This document shows, piece after piece, positions 17,099-27,243 of a DNA stretch of 64,000 nucleotides. The notes below the pieces were generated by a model. The model ran no database searches and was not told where the DNA came from. It saw only the letters and a program-made list of their open reading frames with translations. Made by a program: the position numbers and the translations under genes. Each line of letters opens with the position of its first letter. Position 1 is the first letter of the stretch. This DNA comes from Muricauda sp. MAR_2010_75 (GTDB taxonomy: Bacteria; Bacteroidota; Bacteroidia; Flavobacteriales; Flavobacteriaceae), in NCBI RefSeq assembly GCF_000745185.1, contig NZ_JQNJ01000001.1, forward strand, positions 1,139,501 through 1,203,500, written 5' to 3'.

Positions 17099-17574
17099 CT
17101 GGCTTTTTTAAATAGTTCCACCAAGGGGTGCATCCCTTGTTCTTGAGCATAATCCAAAGCAGAATTGCCTCTTGCATCCTTTATGGAAACATCTGCACCA
17201 TGCTCCATTAATAATTGGGCAATTTCTTGCCGGTTGAAGGTGACGGCATAAATAAGGCTGGTGGCCCCCATGGCATTAATGTGGTTTACATTGGCCCCGG
17301 CATTTATCAGCTGTTCCGCTATCTTGGTATATCCTTTAAAGCAAACCCCCATCAAGGCTGTATTGCCAGAACCATCCTTGGCATCCACATCTGCCCCTTT
17401 TTCCAACAAAAGGTCAACCAATTTCTCATGACCGTAATACGCAGCCAACAACAAGGGTGTAGACCCTCTTTGGTCTTTGGATTCCAATAATTTATGATCG
17501 GTGTCCAAAAGCATTTCAACCTGCTCTGAATCACCATTACGAATGTGGTTGAATAAATTATCCGTATTGCTCAT
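17095..17574 (-). CDS. Ankyrin-repeat protein
   Basis: The 159 residues form about four ankyrin repeats (for example GSTPLLLAAYYGHEKLVDLLLEKGADVDAKD in pieces, GNTALMGVCFKGYTKIAEQLINAGANVNHIN, GATSLIYAVTFNRQEIAQLL, GNSALDYAQEQG). It has no signal peptide and is probably a cytosolic protein-protein interaction module. Ankyrin proteins encoded beside catalase genes (AnkB-type) are known to support catalase activity in other bacteria; here katG is directly upstream, separated by a terminator. Confidence 0.9.
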   Translation of the reverse strand: MSNTDNLFNHIRNGDSEQVEMLLDTDHKLLESKDQRGSTPLLLAAYYGHEKLVDLLLEKGADVDAKDGSGNTALMGVCFKGYTKIAEQLINAGANVNHINAMGATSLIYAVTFNRQEIAQLLMEHGADVSIKDARGNSALDYAQEQGMHPLVELFKKAR

Positions 17575-17592
17575 CTTATTTGTGGAAGTTAT

Positions 17593-17627
17593 AAAAAAAC
17601 TGCCACAACCTTGGGGGGATGCGGCAG
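17593..17627 (-). terminator. Intrinsic terminator after katG
   Basis: On the minus strand CTGCCGCA...TGTGGCAG (one G-T wobble) is followed by seven T. It lies between the katG stop and the ankyrin start, so the ankyrin/amidase genes are reached by readthrough or their own promoter. Confidence 0.7.
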
Positions 17628-17677
17628 CTTGTCAAATTAATTTTCTTTTTCTTAATATACTATAGAAATGCTTTTTT

Positions 17678-19915
<2,238 letters not shown>

Positions 19916-19983
19916 TTAAATTTTAAGCCTTCATAAAATTACAAAATTGCCCATCCAAAGCATAGATAATTGATATTAAAATA

Positions 19984-19997
19984 CTATAAAATTATAG
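19984..19997. promoter_or_regulatory. Inverted repeat upstream of katG
   Basis: CTATAA-AA-TTATAG lies 87 bases before the katG start. Its shape resembles AT-rich peroxide-regulator sites (PerR-like), but it is not an exact match to OxyR or PerR consensus, so a regulatory role is a guess. Confidence 0.25.
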
Positions 19998-20069
19998 ATT
20001 TAATTTATTATGATTTACAAAGGCATAGATATTTTCTTTTGCATAACCGCACCCTTAAAATGGCGCATT

Positions 20070-20093
20070 CACCCCCTAAAAGGGTGTTTTTTT
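20070..20093 (+). terminator. Terminator-like hairpin in the 5' region of the DinB-like gene
   Basis: CACCC-CCTAAAA-GGGTG followed by seven T, 70 bases before the ATG at 20163. The upstream ACCCTTAAAA could pair with the same 3' arm region, so it may end antisense readthrough or act as an attenuator. Confidence 0.4.
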
Positions 20094-20162
20094 ACATTAT
20101 CTTTATGTTGGATTATTTTTTCAATCCGAAAACACTATCAAACAACTTAAAACCCACAACAA

Positions 20163-20768
20163 ATGAAAAAATTTATGCTACCCGTGGTAACCTTGGTACT
20201 TTTTAGTTTTAGTACGGATACAACCAAGCTTACCGAAGAAGAGCGCCAAATGGTGAACAACCACTTGACCGAAACACGAGATCACATGTTGAGTGTTCTG
20301 GACGGTTTAAGTGATGACCAACTGAACTTTAAGCCTGATGTTAACACTTGGTCCATTGCCGAAGTGGTGGAGCACCTGGCCATCATAGAAAACACCTTTG
20401 GGGGCTTGGTCCATAAAACCGTTGCCGATGGCGCCAATCCAGCACTGAAAGACTCCTTAGTTTTTAAAGATGAACAAATTATGCCCATGATTTCAGATCG
20501 GAGCAACAAAGTAAAAACTTCGGAACCTTTTGAGCCCAGTGGGAAGTTTGGATCCCATGAGGAAACATTGCAAGCTTTTTTGGATAAAAGAAGCGAACTT
20601 ATTGACTATGTAAAAACCACCGATGATGACCTTAGGAACAGGTATAACAACGACCTTCCTTTTGGTGCTGTTGATGGAGTACAATTAATTGTTTTTACCG
20701 CCGCACATACCGAACGTCATGTATTACAAATGGAAGAGGTAATGGCCCATTCCGATTTTCCCGAATAA
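20163..20768 (+). CDS. Secreted DinB-like (DinB_2) four-helix protein
   Basis: The 201-residue protein has a signal peptide (MKKFMLPVVTLVLFSFS) and a DinB/YfiT-like bundle. Metal-ligand histidines are visible in STAEVVEHLA-like VVEHLAIIE (about residue 80) and AAHTERHVLQME (about 183-190), the usual three-His arrangement. DinB_2 proteins are metal-dependent thiol transferases or hydrolases, mostly of unknown substrate. The export signal suggests a periplasmic location, unusual compared with the cytosolic members. A strong terminator follows. Confidence 0.85.
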   Translation: MKKFMLPVVTLVLFSFSTDTTKLTEEERQMVNNHLTETRDHMLSVLDGLSDDQLNFKPDVNTWSIAEVVEHLAIIENTFGGLVHKTVADGANPALKDSLVFKDEQIMPMISDRSNKVKTSEPFEPSGKFGSHEETLQAFLDKRSELIDYVKTTDDDLRNRYNNDLPFGAVDGVQLIVFTAAHTERHVLQMEEVMAHSDFPE

Positions 20769-20800
20769 GACAAGAATACAATTTCCTTAACATTAATTGG

Positions 20801-20836
20801 CAAACCCTTTCCATTTTGGAAGGGGTTTGTTTTTTA
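20801..20836 (+). terminator. Intrinsic terminator after the DinB-like gene
   Basis: CAAACCCTTTCC-ATTTT-GGAAGGGGTTTG followed by six T. The next promoter element begins inside its T-run. Confidence 0.85.
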
Positions 20837-20842
20837 ACTTTG
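20835..20842 (+). promoter_or_regulatory. -7 promoter element of the SYLF gene
   Basis: TAACTTTG matches TAnnTTTG exactly, 25 bases before the ATG at 20868. A TTTG at 20815-20818 sits 16 bases upstream, slightly close for -33, inside the preceding terminator. Confidence 0.5.
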
Positions 20843-20867
20843 ATATACACTATAAAACAGGAACACT

Positions 20868-21398
20868 ATGAAAATTCCAAAATCAATAATGCTGGCAGTT
20901 TTGGTTGTTTTTACCTCTACTGCAATGGCGCAAAATGTGAAGGATAAAAGAATAATGAATGATGCCAAGAAGGCAAAACAAACCCTCGTGGAGAACCATT
21001 ATGGTTTAGAGCGTTTCTTTGAAAATTCTGCAGGCTATGTAATTTTCCCCAACGTGGGAAAAGGTGGTTTTATCATTGGAGGAGCTTCTGGAAATGGCGT
21101 TGTTTATGAAGGCGGGGAAGCCGTAGGCATGGCCGACCTTAAAAAATTGAACATTGGTTTACAAGCTGGTGGGCAGGCCATTATAGAGGTCATTTTTTTT
21201 GAAACCCCAGTGGACCTACAGCGATTTAAGGAAGAAAAGTTCCAATTTGCTGCCGAAACTTCTGCCGTTGCGCTTAAATCTGGTATTGCCTTTGAGGCCA
21301 AATACAAAGATGGCGTAGCTGTTTTTGCCCTTCCAAAGGCTGGCTTAATGGCCGATGCTTCTGTTGGTGGGCAAAAATTTGGATATAAGCCCTTTTAA
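20868..21398 (+). CDS. SYLF-domain (Ysc84-like) lipid-binding exported protein
   Basis: The 176-residue protein has a signal peptide (cleavage after MAQ, about 22) and a complete SYLF/DUF500 domain: FENSAGYVIFPNVGKGGFIIGGASGNGVVY in pieces, LNIGLQAGGQAIIEVIFFE, a Phe-rich middle and AVFALPKAGLMADASVGGQKF. SYLF domains bind phosphoinositides in eukaryotes; the bacterial role is unclear but periplasmic. Monocistronic, convergent with the LTD lipoprotein gene. Confidence 0.92.
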   Translation: MKIPKSIMLAVLVVFTSTAMAQNVKDKRIMNDAKKAKQTLVENHYGLERFFENSAGYVIFPNVGKGGFIIGGASGNGVVYEGGEAVGMADLKKLNIGLQAGGQAIIEVIFFETPVDLQRFKEEKFQFAAETSAVALKSGIAFEAKYKDGVAVFALPKAGLMADASVGGQKFGYKPF

Positions 21399-21401
21399 AA
21401 T

Positions 21402-22766
21402 TTAATCCCTAACCCCTGGGGAAAAATCCTCGGGGGCATTTTGGGGTTGTTTTATGGTTCCAGCATCACCCGTATCGTTGTAAATAATCCATTCGGAAAA
21501 GGTGTAAATCGGGTTGCCCTCAACAACAGCCGCGTTGCGAATAGCACGACCATCTTCAAATTCGTGGTTTGTGCCAGAACCATCTTCTCCAATTACGCCA
21601 AATACATCGACTACCTCTCCGAAGGGGTCAACCAGCTCTAAGTTATCATCCCCGTTGGAATCGGCTGGACTGTTGGTGGAAACGCCCAAATCTGGAGGAA
21701 ATCCGTAGACCAACTCAAATTCTTCGGCATTGGGCGATATGATCAAGGTGCTTTCAGCCCCAATAATCAATCCTGATAAATCAATGGAAGAGCTCACCTC
21801 GGTATTATCGTTGGTATACCGTCGAAGTGTCCACAAGTTCAAATCAAGGGGCTCGGGTGCTGAATTGTATAGTTCCACAAAACGGGCACCTGAATTGTTG
21901 TCTGGATCTGCCAATTCTGAAATGAAAATTTGGGTCGATGTGAACTCGGTGATGATTTCGGGGCATCGATCATTGGAAAAATCAAGGTCTTCCAAACCCC
22001 GAATCACCAATTGCCGATTTTTTCCATCCTTAATCAAAACCCCGATCACCGATCCATTATTTTCAGGAAGCAATTCTGGCTGGAAATCGGCATACCCACT
22101 GTTCAACATCACTATTTCATTTTCGGTACAGTCTTTCAAAACCCGCTCTGTTTCCTCTTCGGCTATCGCGAAAGGCTGTCCCAACTCATCTTCCAAAAAC
22201 TCCAAGCTATCTAATTTGACCAAGGTGTTCCAAGGCATATTTTCTATTTCCGAAATAGTGGTTTGAATTGGTTCCAAACCACGGTTTTCATCACAAGCCA
22301 AAAATATATGCTCTGGCACTTTCAAGCCCGGTAATCGACCAACGGAAATAGTGCCAAAAGAAGTAAATGTACCGCCCAACTTTATGATATCGCTACTTTT
22401 CCCAAGGTACAAACCATTCAACTTTACCAAAACTTTGCTGCCTACAGGGTAAAACAAATGGGATTCTCTATAATCAATTTCAATTTGGATGCCCATAGTA
22501 GGGTTTTCCGGAGCATTTTGTAGATATAGTACATTAAAAAAGTTCCCTGCTTTGTCCGAAGAAATTACATACCCCTCCAACACCAAATCATCATGAATTT
22601 GTATTACCTCATCCTCAACCATTGCATCTAATTCAGAAAAACTTAGGTTGGATTCCAAGTTTGCATCACATTGTGTTTTGGGCATGTCAAAATCCACATT
22701 GCCCACACAAGATGCCACTAAAATCGAACTAAAAAGGGATGTATAAATGCATATTTGTTTTCTCAT
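21402..22766 (-). CDS. DUF5689 and lamin-tail-domain lipoprotein
   Basis: The ATG at 22766 (MRKQICIYTS) gives 454 residues with a lipoprotein signal ending LVASC; the longer frame from 22829 overlaps the receptor gene and lacks a signal. About 30-225 matches the DUF5689 pattern (LVLEGYVISSDKAGNFFNVLYLQ, YPVGSKVLVKLNGLYLG). A lamin-tail domain follows (about 275-400: IFISELADPDNNSGARFVELYNSAP, LNLWTLRRYT). It lies 11 bases after a TonB receptor gene, so it is likely its surface-exposed partner, analogous in position to SusD. LTD domains often accompany secreted nucleases. Confidence 0.85.
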   Translation of the reverse strand: MRKQICIYTSLFSSILVASCVGNVDFDMPKTQCDANLESNLSFSELDAMVEDEVIQIHDDLVLEGYVISSDKAGNFFNVLYLQNAPENPTMGIQIEIDYRESHLFYPVGSKVLVKLNGLYLGKSSDIIKLGGTFTSFGTISVGRLPGLKVPEHIFLACDENRGLEPIQTTISEIENMPWNTLVKLDSLEFLEDELGQPFAIAEEETERVLKDCTENEIVMLNSGYADFQPELLPENNGSVIGVLIKDGKNRQLVIRGLEDLDFSNDRCPEIITEFTSTQIFISELADPDNNSGARFVELYNSAPEPLDLNLWTLRRYTNDNTEVSSSIDLSGLIIGAESTLIISPNAEEFELVYGFPPDLGVSTNSPADSNGDDNLELVDPFGEVVDVFGVIGEDGSGTNHEFEDGRAIRNAAVVEGNPIYTFSEWIIYNDTGDAGTIKQPQNAPEDFSPGVRD

Positions 22767-22777
22767 AATTTCACTGT

Positions 22778-25519
22778 TTAAAAACTGACTGCCAGATTCA
22801 AAAAATAGGTTCTTCCGTAGCTGTACCAATATTTTGGGGCGAAGGACGGGGTACCACTCAAATTGTCTTTTTGCAATTGTCCAAAATTGCCGTTACGGCT
22901 TTGTTCATAGCCACCAGTCCTAAAAACCGAATCAAAAAGATTATTGACGCTCACAAAAGCGCTGATATATTTTTTGCCCCACAACCAAGATTTCCCTCCT
23001 ATAAGATTGAGCAGATAAATATTATCCAGGGCTTTTTGCCTTAAAAGCTCATCAATATTTTCATCGGTGGCATTTGGGAAGCGTTCCCCTGTATCTGGAT
23101 TCAAAACAAAGCTTGGCGTGCGGGTAATGGTAGAAATATTAATGTAGTTATTGGTGAGGTAATTTGCAGTGGCTCCTACCCACCAATATTTTGGTGCCCT
23201 GTATTGCACTCCCAAGGCCAATGCAGTTTGGGGACCTTGGGCCAATTTCAATTCCTTGAGTTTGGCAATGCCCAAATCTATAGTGCCTTCCGGGTCAATG
23301 AGTTCCTCTTCTGCTCCGGCGGTATCAAAATTTATCTGAACAAAGGGGTCACTGGCATATACGTAACGACCAAAGTTTCCAACCGCGGATATTTTTACGC
23401 TGGATGATGCCTCGTACTCCAATCCAAATTCTATCCCCTTATGCAACTGGTCCAAACCAGTGATGACCTCCTGAACAAAGTCCGAACCCAGACCTGAATC
23501 CACAAAAAAGAAATTGATGTCTGTCAAGTTTTGAAAACGGGTGTAGAAAGCGCTTATACGCCCGGTTAGGTCAGGCAGTCTGATGAAGTAATTCAAATCT
23601 ACAGTAGTAATGGTCTCTTTTTGAATATCGGGCACAACTGCATTGTTTTCCCTTGGGTTGATAAAGGTGTTCTGAAGTGTGGGTGCTCGCTCAATTTTAG
23701 CCCCGTTTGCCGAAAACCAATGCCTACCTGATAAAAAGTAGGTTAGGCCGCCCTTTAATCCAATGTTGGAAAAAGACACTTTTTCACTCGACCCAAACGA
23801 ACTTTCCGGGAAACGCTCATTGGCAAACAAGCCATTGCGTTGCACAGCAAAGCTGGTCATGGAGGCCGAAGCAAATCCACTCCACTTTTTGGCTGATAAA
23901 GAAGCCTGCCCAAAAACCTCAAATTGGGAAGCATCCAAGGTGTAGTGATAATTGAAGATGTCTCCCTCGGTTTTCTCCAAGTTTCCATTGCTATCGTTCA
24001 AGGTATTGGAAAACGCATCAATATCTTCATGAAAACTGGCACCCAGCAGGTCTTGAATTTCAGCATAATTGTCTGAAGACATCTTTCTAAAATTCCCACC
24101 CAGACCCATATTGATCATGTCATTAAAATTGTAGTCCAAACTAGTAGAAAAGGTCATTAGATCATCCCTGGCCACATCATTGTAAAGTACATAGGCGGCT
24201 TTGCCATTGGTATTGGGGTTGGTATTGGCGGTATAGAGCTGATTCCAATCCATTTGGGGGTTGTCCAAAAGAGCCTCCTTGGCCAGATTTGCATTGATGA
24301 AATCCGCGCCAATGGAACTATTGATGTGGTAACTGGGCAAATATCGGTAGTAGGTAGGGTCTGGATTTGGTGCATTAAAATAGCCTAATCGGCTTCTTGC
24401 ATTGGAACCAAATTGATAGGCAACACCCAAATTCCAATCCAATTTGTCCAGTTTCAGTTTGTAGTTCAATAGAAATAGGGGTTCAAAAATGTCGCGCTCC
24501 CTAGAATTTCGAATTCGTCCATCTTGAGTGCCCCAATATGGGTTATACTGATTTCCCAAAAGTGCAAAGGCCTCTTCCGTAAGTGCGGAGGAACGTCCCC
24601 TTCGATTACGTGCCAGAATGGATGTGAACACAATGCTGTTCTGCGGGTTGAATTGATATTCCAATGCTCCGAAAAAGGAATATGCATCATACAGAGTGCC
24701 CTCTACATAACCTTCTTTGGCCCATCGCCTTGAAGCTGAAAAAGTATAGGCCAAACCATTTTTCCCCAACCCAGAATTATAGGTGGCCATCAACCTACCT
24801 CTGTACGTTCGGTTGGATGCAGAACTGGACAAGCGGATGCCCGGGCGCATCCCAGATGGACTCGTGTCAATATTTGTTGTGCCCAGAATCCCTCCAAAGG
24901 CATACCGGTTCTCGGTTAACCCATAGGTGTACTCCTGATTTCGGACCACATCATTGAGCCCGCCCCAATTGTTCCACTGAGGTCGACCATCAAAAAATTT
25001 GTTCATGGGAATGCCATTGATCAAGACGTTACCGTTACGGGAATCGTACCCTCGGACCTTAAAAAAGGCTTGGCCAAAATCAAAAGCGGCCCTATTGAGG
25101 AATATATCTTTTGTGGACTGGAGTAATCCCAAAGTCCCCGAAATGGTTTCCCCATCATCCAAAAGATCACCATCAGTAAGGGTTATCAGGTTGTCTGTCT
25201 TTTCCCGTTCAATGTCTCTTTCCAATAGAATTTCACCTAATTCAACGGTCTCGTCAGACAGGTATATTGAAAATCGTTTTGAAATAAAATCTGGAGAGGA
25301 AATGGTCAATAGAACATCCCCAGAGTCCTGAATTGACAACTCAAAATTCCCATTCTCATCGGTGAAAAATTTTTCTGAAAAGCCTTTAATAGTAATACTG
25401 GCTTTGTAAATAGGCGTATTGGTTCCCCTTTCGTGCACACGCCCTGAAATGGTAGTACTCTGTTGTCCATATTGCATAGTAGTCCAACAAAATACAGCCA
25501 AGAACATAGCTGTTCTCAT
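22778..25519 (-). CDS. TonB-dependent receptor with CarboxypepD_reg-like domain
   Basis: A 913-residue receptor: signal peptide ending near YGQ (about 19), carboxypeptidase-regulatory-like domain (about 22-105; SGRVHERGTNTPIYKASITI), plug (about 115-235; RGYDSRNGNVLINGIPMN), then a beta-barrel ending FLNLAVSF. It should import a ligand bound by the downstream LTD lipoprotein. It is divergent from a secreted EEP-family hydrolase, suggesting the three genes process and import the same substrate class. Confidence 0.93.
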   Translation of the reverse strand: MRTAMFLAVFCWTTMQYGQQSTTISGRVHERGTNTPIYKASITIKGFSEKFFTDENGNFELSIQDSGDVLLTISSPDFISKRFSIYLSDETVELGEILLERDIEREKTDNLITLTDGDLLDDGETISGTLGLLQSTKDIFLNRAAFDFGQAFFKVRGYDSRNGNVLINGIPMNKFFDGRPQWNNWGGLNDVVRNQEYTYGLTENRYAFGGILGTTNIDTSPSGMRPGIRLSSSASNRTYRGRLMATYNSGLGKNGLAYTFSASRRWAKEGYVEGTLYDAYSFFGALEYQFNPQNSIVFTSILARNRRGRSSALTEEAFALLGNQYNPYWGTQDGRIRNSRERDIFEPLFLLNYKLKLDKLDWNLGVAYQFGSNARSRLGYFNAPNPDPTYYRYLPSYHINSSIGADFINANLAKEALLDNPQMDWNQLYTANTNPNTNGKAAYVLYNDVARDDLMTFSTSLDYNFNDMINMGLGGNFRKMSSDNYAEIQDLLGASFHEDIDAFSNTLNDSNGNLEKTEGDIFNYHYTLDASQFEVFGQASLSAKKWSGFASASMTSFAVQRNGLFANERFPESSFGSSEKVSFSNIGLKGGLTYFLSGRHWFSANGAKIERAPTLQNTFINPRENNAVVPDIQKETITTVDLNYFIRLPDLTGRISAFYTRFQNLTDINFFFVDSGLGSDFVQEVITGLDQLHKGIEFGLEYEASSSVKISAVGNFGRYVYASDPFVQINFDTAGAEEELIDPEGTIDLGIAKLKELKLAQGPQTALALGVQYRAPKYWWVGATANYLTNNYINISTITRTPSFVLNPDTGERFPNATDENIDELLRQKALDNIYLLNLIGGKSWLWGKKYISAFVSVNNLFDSVFRTGGYEQSRNGNFGQLQKDNLSGTPSFAPKYWYSYGRTYFLNLAVSF

Positions 25520-25622
25520 AGCTTATGAGTAGGTTAATTAATAAAAAAGGGGTTGTAATTGCCTTACAGGCTGCGCGATAATTTCGCAATCTTACTTATT
25601 TTAGTGGCAAAATCAAAATAAA

Positions 25623-26660
25623 ATGCGATTATTAATATGCCTACTTGTATTAATATCGACCTCACTTTATGGACAAACGTCCAAAACATATACCCTAAGA
25701 ACCATTGCGTTCTACAATGTTGAAAACCTGTTTGATACGGAGAACGATTCTCTCACTTTTGATGATGATCGTACTCCCGAAGGAAGCTATCATTGGACGC
25801 AAGAACGGTATCTCCAAAAGATCGACCACATTTCTAAGGTACTTTCCAAAATAGGGGAGGATACGTCCAAAACTTCACCAGATGTTATTGGCTTGTGTGA
25901 AGTGGAGAACCGAAAAGTGGTAGAAGATCTTATCCTTCACCCGAATTTGAGGGACAAAGATTATGGCATTGTGCATTTTGATTCCCCGGATGCACGGGGG
26001 ATAGATGTTGCCTTACTTTTTAAAAAATCCTCTTATTTGCCCACTTCCTTTAAGAGTCATCGCCTTTTACTTTTTGATGACCTTGGTGAGCGTGTCTATA
26101 CGCGTGATCAATTGGTAGTGGGTGGACTTATGGATGGTGAAGATGTATACTTTCTGGTGAACCACTGGCCCTCTCGAAGAGGTGGGGCCGCCAAAAGCAA
26201 TCCCAAACGGGTACGGGCCGCATTGTTGAACAAACGTATCATTGATTCCATCCAAAATTTGAACTGGAAGGCCAAAATCATTTGTATGGGCGATTTGAAT
26301 GACGACCCGCGTGACGATAGTTTGAAGAGCATCTTGAAGACCAAAGGCAAAATAAATCAATTGGACAGTCTAAGTCTTTTCAACCCTATGGAACAGTTAT
26401 ACAAAAAAGGCTTGGGTTCTTTAGCGTATCGCGATAAATGGAATCTTTTTGACCAATTTTTTATAACGGCCAATTTAGTGAATGATGGGAAAGAGACTTT
26501 ATCCTATTGGAAAGCGGGCATCTTTTCTCCTTCCTTTATCCGAACCACAGAGGGAAAGTATAAAGGGTATCCGCTAAGGACGTATGCTGGTGGAAGCTAT
26601 ACGGCAGGGTACAGCGACCACTTTCCCGTTTATTTGTTTTTGATAAAAGAGAAAAAATGA
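25623..26660 (+). CDS. Secreted endonuclease/exonuclease/phosphatase-family hydrolase
   Basis: The 345-residue protein has a Sec signal (MRLLICLLVLISTSLYGQ) and the EEP fold motifs: FYNVENLFD (about 31-39), GLCEVENRKV with the metal-binding Glu (about 95), VNHWPSRRGG (His/Arg), MGDLNDDPRDDS (about 219-230) and GYSDHFPVYL (catalytic SDH, about 328). Such enzymes hydrolyse phosphodiesters (DNA, RNA or phospholipid headgroups). Export and its neighbours suggest nutrient scavenging. A hairpin follows the stop directly. Confidence 0.92.
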   Translation: MRLLICLLVLISTSLYGQTSKTYTLRTIAFYNVENLFDTENDSLTFDDDRTPEGSYHWTQERYLQKIDHISKVLSKIGEDTSKTSPDVIGLCEVENRKVVEDLILHPNLRDKDYGIVHFDSPDARGIDVALLFKKSSYLPTSFKSHRLLLFDDLGERVYTRDQLVVGGLMDGEDVYFLVNHWPSRRGGAAKSNPKRVRAALLNKRIIDSIQNLNWKAKIICMGDLNDDPRDDSLKSILKTKGKINQLDSLSLFNPMEQLYKKGLGSLAYRDKWNLFDQFFITANLVNDGKETLSYWKAGIFSPSFIRTTEGKYKGYPLRTYAGGSYTAGYSDHFPVYLFLIKEKK

Positions 26661-26661
26661 G

Positions 26662-26700
26662 ATTCCCGCCTTCCTGCCTATTGCAGGTGAACGCGGGAAT
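26662..26700. repeat. Palindromic intergenic repeat / bidirectional hairpin
   Basis: ATTCCCGC...GCGGGAAT with an inner CCTGC...GCAGG stem, directly after the EEP stop and between convergent genes. It looks like the GC-rich palindromes dispersed in flavobacterial genomes and may end transcription from both sides. Confidence 0.6.
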
Positions 26701-26714
26701 GATACCTTAGCGCA

Positions 26715-27152
26715 TTAACTGAACCACTGCCCCCAGGGAATACGGCTCAGAATCAATAGTAGCCCCAAACCATAAAAAATAGTAATGGTCTTGAACTTTT
26801 TATCACTCTCCATAAACTTCTTGTGACGAGACCACCCCATGGTGATCGACACCAAAGCTATGATGTTGATAAAAGGATGTTCTACGGCCAATAGGCGTGC
26901 AGGAGCGTTCAATCCACCCATGCCCAAGCTTTGGATGGCTTTAAGTCCGTTCGCGGAAACGAAGTACAGAATAAGCCCCACCAAAAGCTGGATATGGCTT
27001 AAAATGAGTGCAAACAGACTGATTCGAAGGTCTTTGTGAAGGGTAAAATCCTTTTTACCCAGCCACCCCAATAGGGCATTGACCACCGCAATGATGAGTA
27101 CAGCCAATACAATATAGGCAAGATACGAGTGTAGGTTCTTGATAATTTCCAT
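26715..27152 (-). CDS. Cytochrome b-like four-TM membrane protein
   Basis: The 145-residue protein has four hydrophobic helices (about 10-32, 42-66, 88-106, 122-140) with histidines at or near helix ends (His8, His39, His53, His91), the pattern of small di-haem cytochrome b-like proteins; homologues in Flavobacteriaceae are often labelled cytochrome B. Haem binding is inferred. It ends convergent with the EEP gene and is separated from the upstream TonB receptor by a strong terminator. Confidence 0.7.
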   Translation of the reverse strand: MEIIKNLHSYLAYIVLAVLIIAVVNALLGWLGKKDFTLHKDLRISLFALILSHIQLLVGLILYFVSANGLKAIQSLGMGGLNAPARLLAVEHPFINIIALVSITMGWSRHKKFMESDKKFKTITIFYGLGLLLILSRIPWGQWFS

Positions 27153-27191
27153 TTTGAGTATAGTTTTGACTCTAAAAATAACGAATTTGAA

Positions 27192-27219
27192 AATAAAAAA
27201 ACCCTGCCGACGGGCAGGG
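27192..27219 (-). terminator. Intrinsic terminator after the second large TonB receptor
   Basis: CCCTGCC-GTCG... on the minus strand: a perfect seven-pair GC stem (27202-27208 with 27213-27219), tetraloop, then a T-run. Confidence 0.9.
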
Positions 27220-27243
27220 TTTTACATATTCTTTCAGTTATAC

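Noticed and set aside
19970..20206. 78-residue plus-strand frame in the katG/DinB spacer
   Set aside because: Very AT-rich, runs through a terminator-like hairpin and overlaps the DinB-like start in another frame.
21730..22266. 178-residue plus-strand frame
   Set aside because: Antisense to the LTD lipoprotein; no signal or motif.
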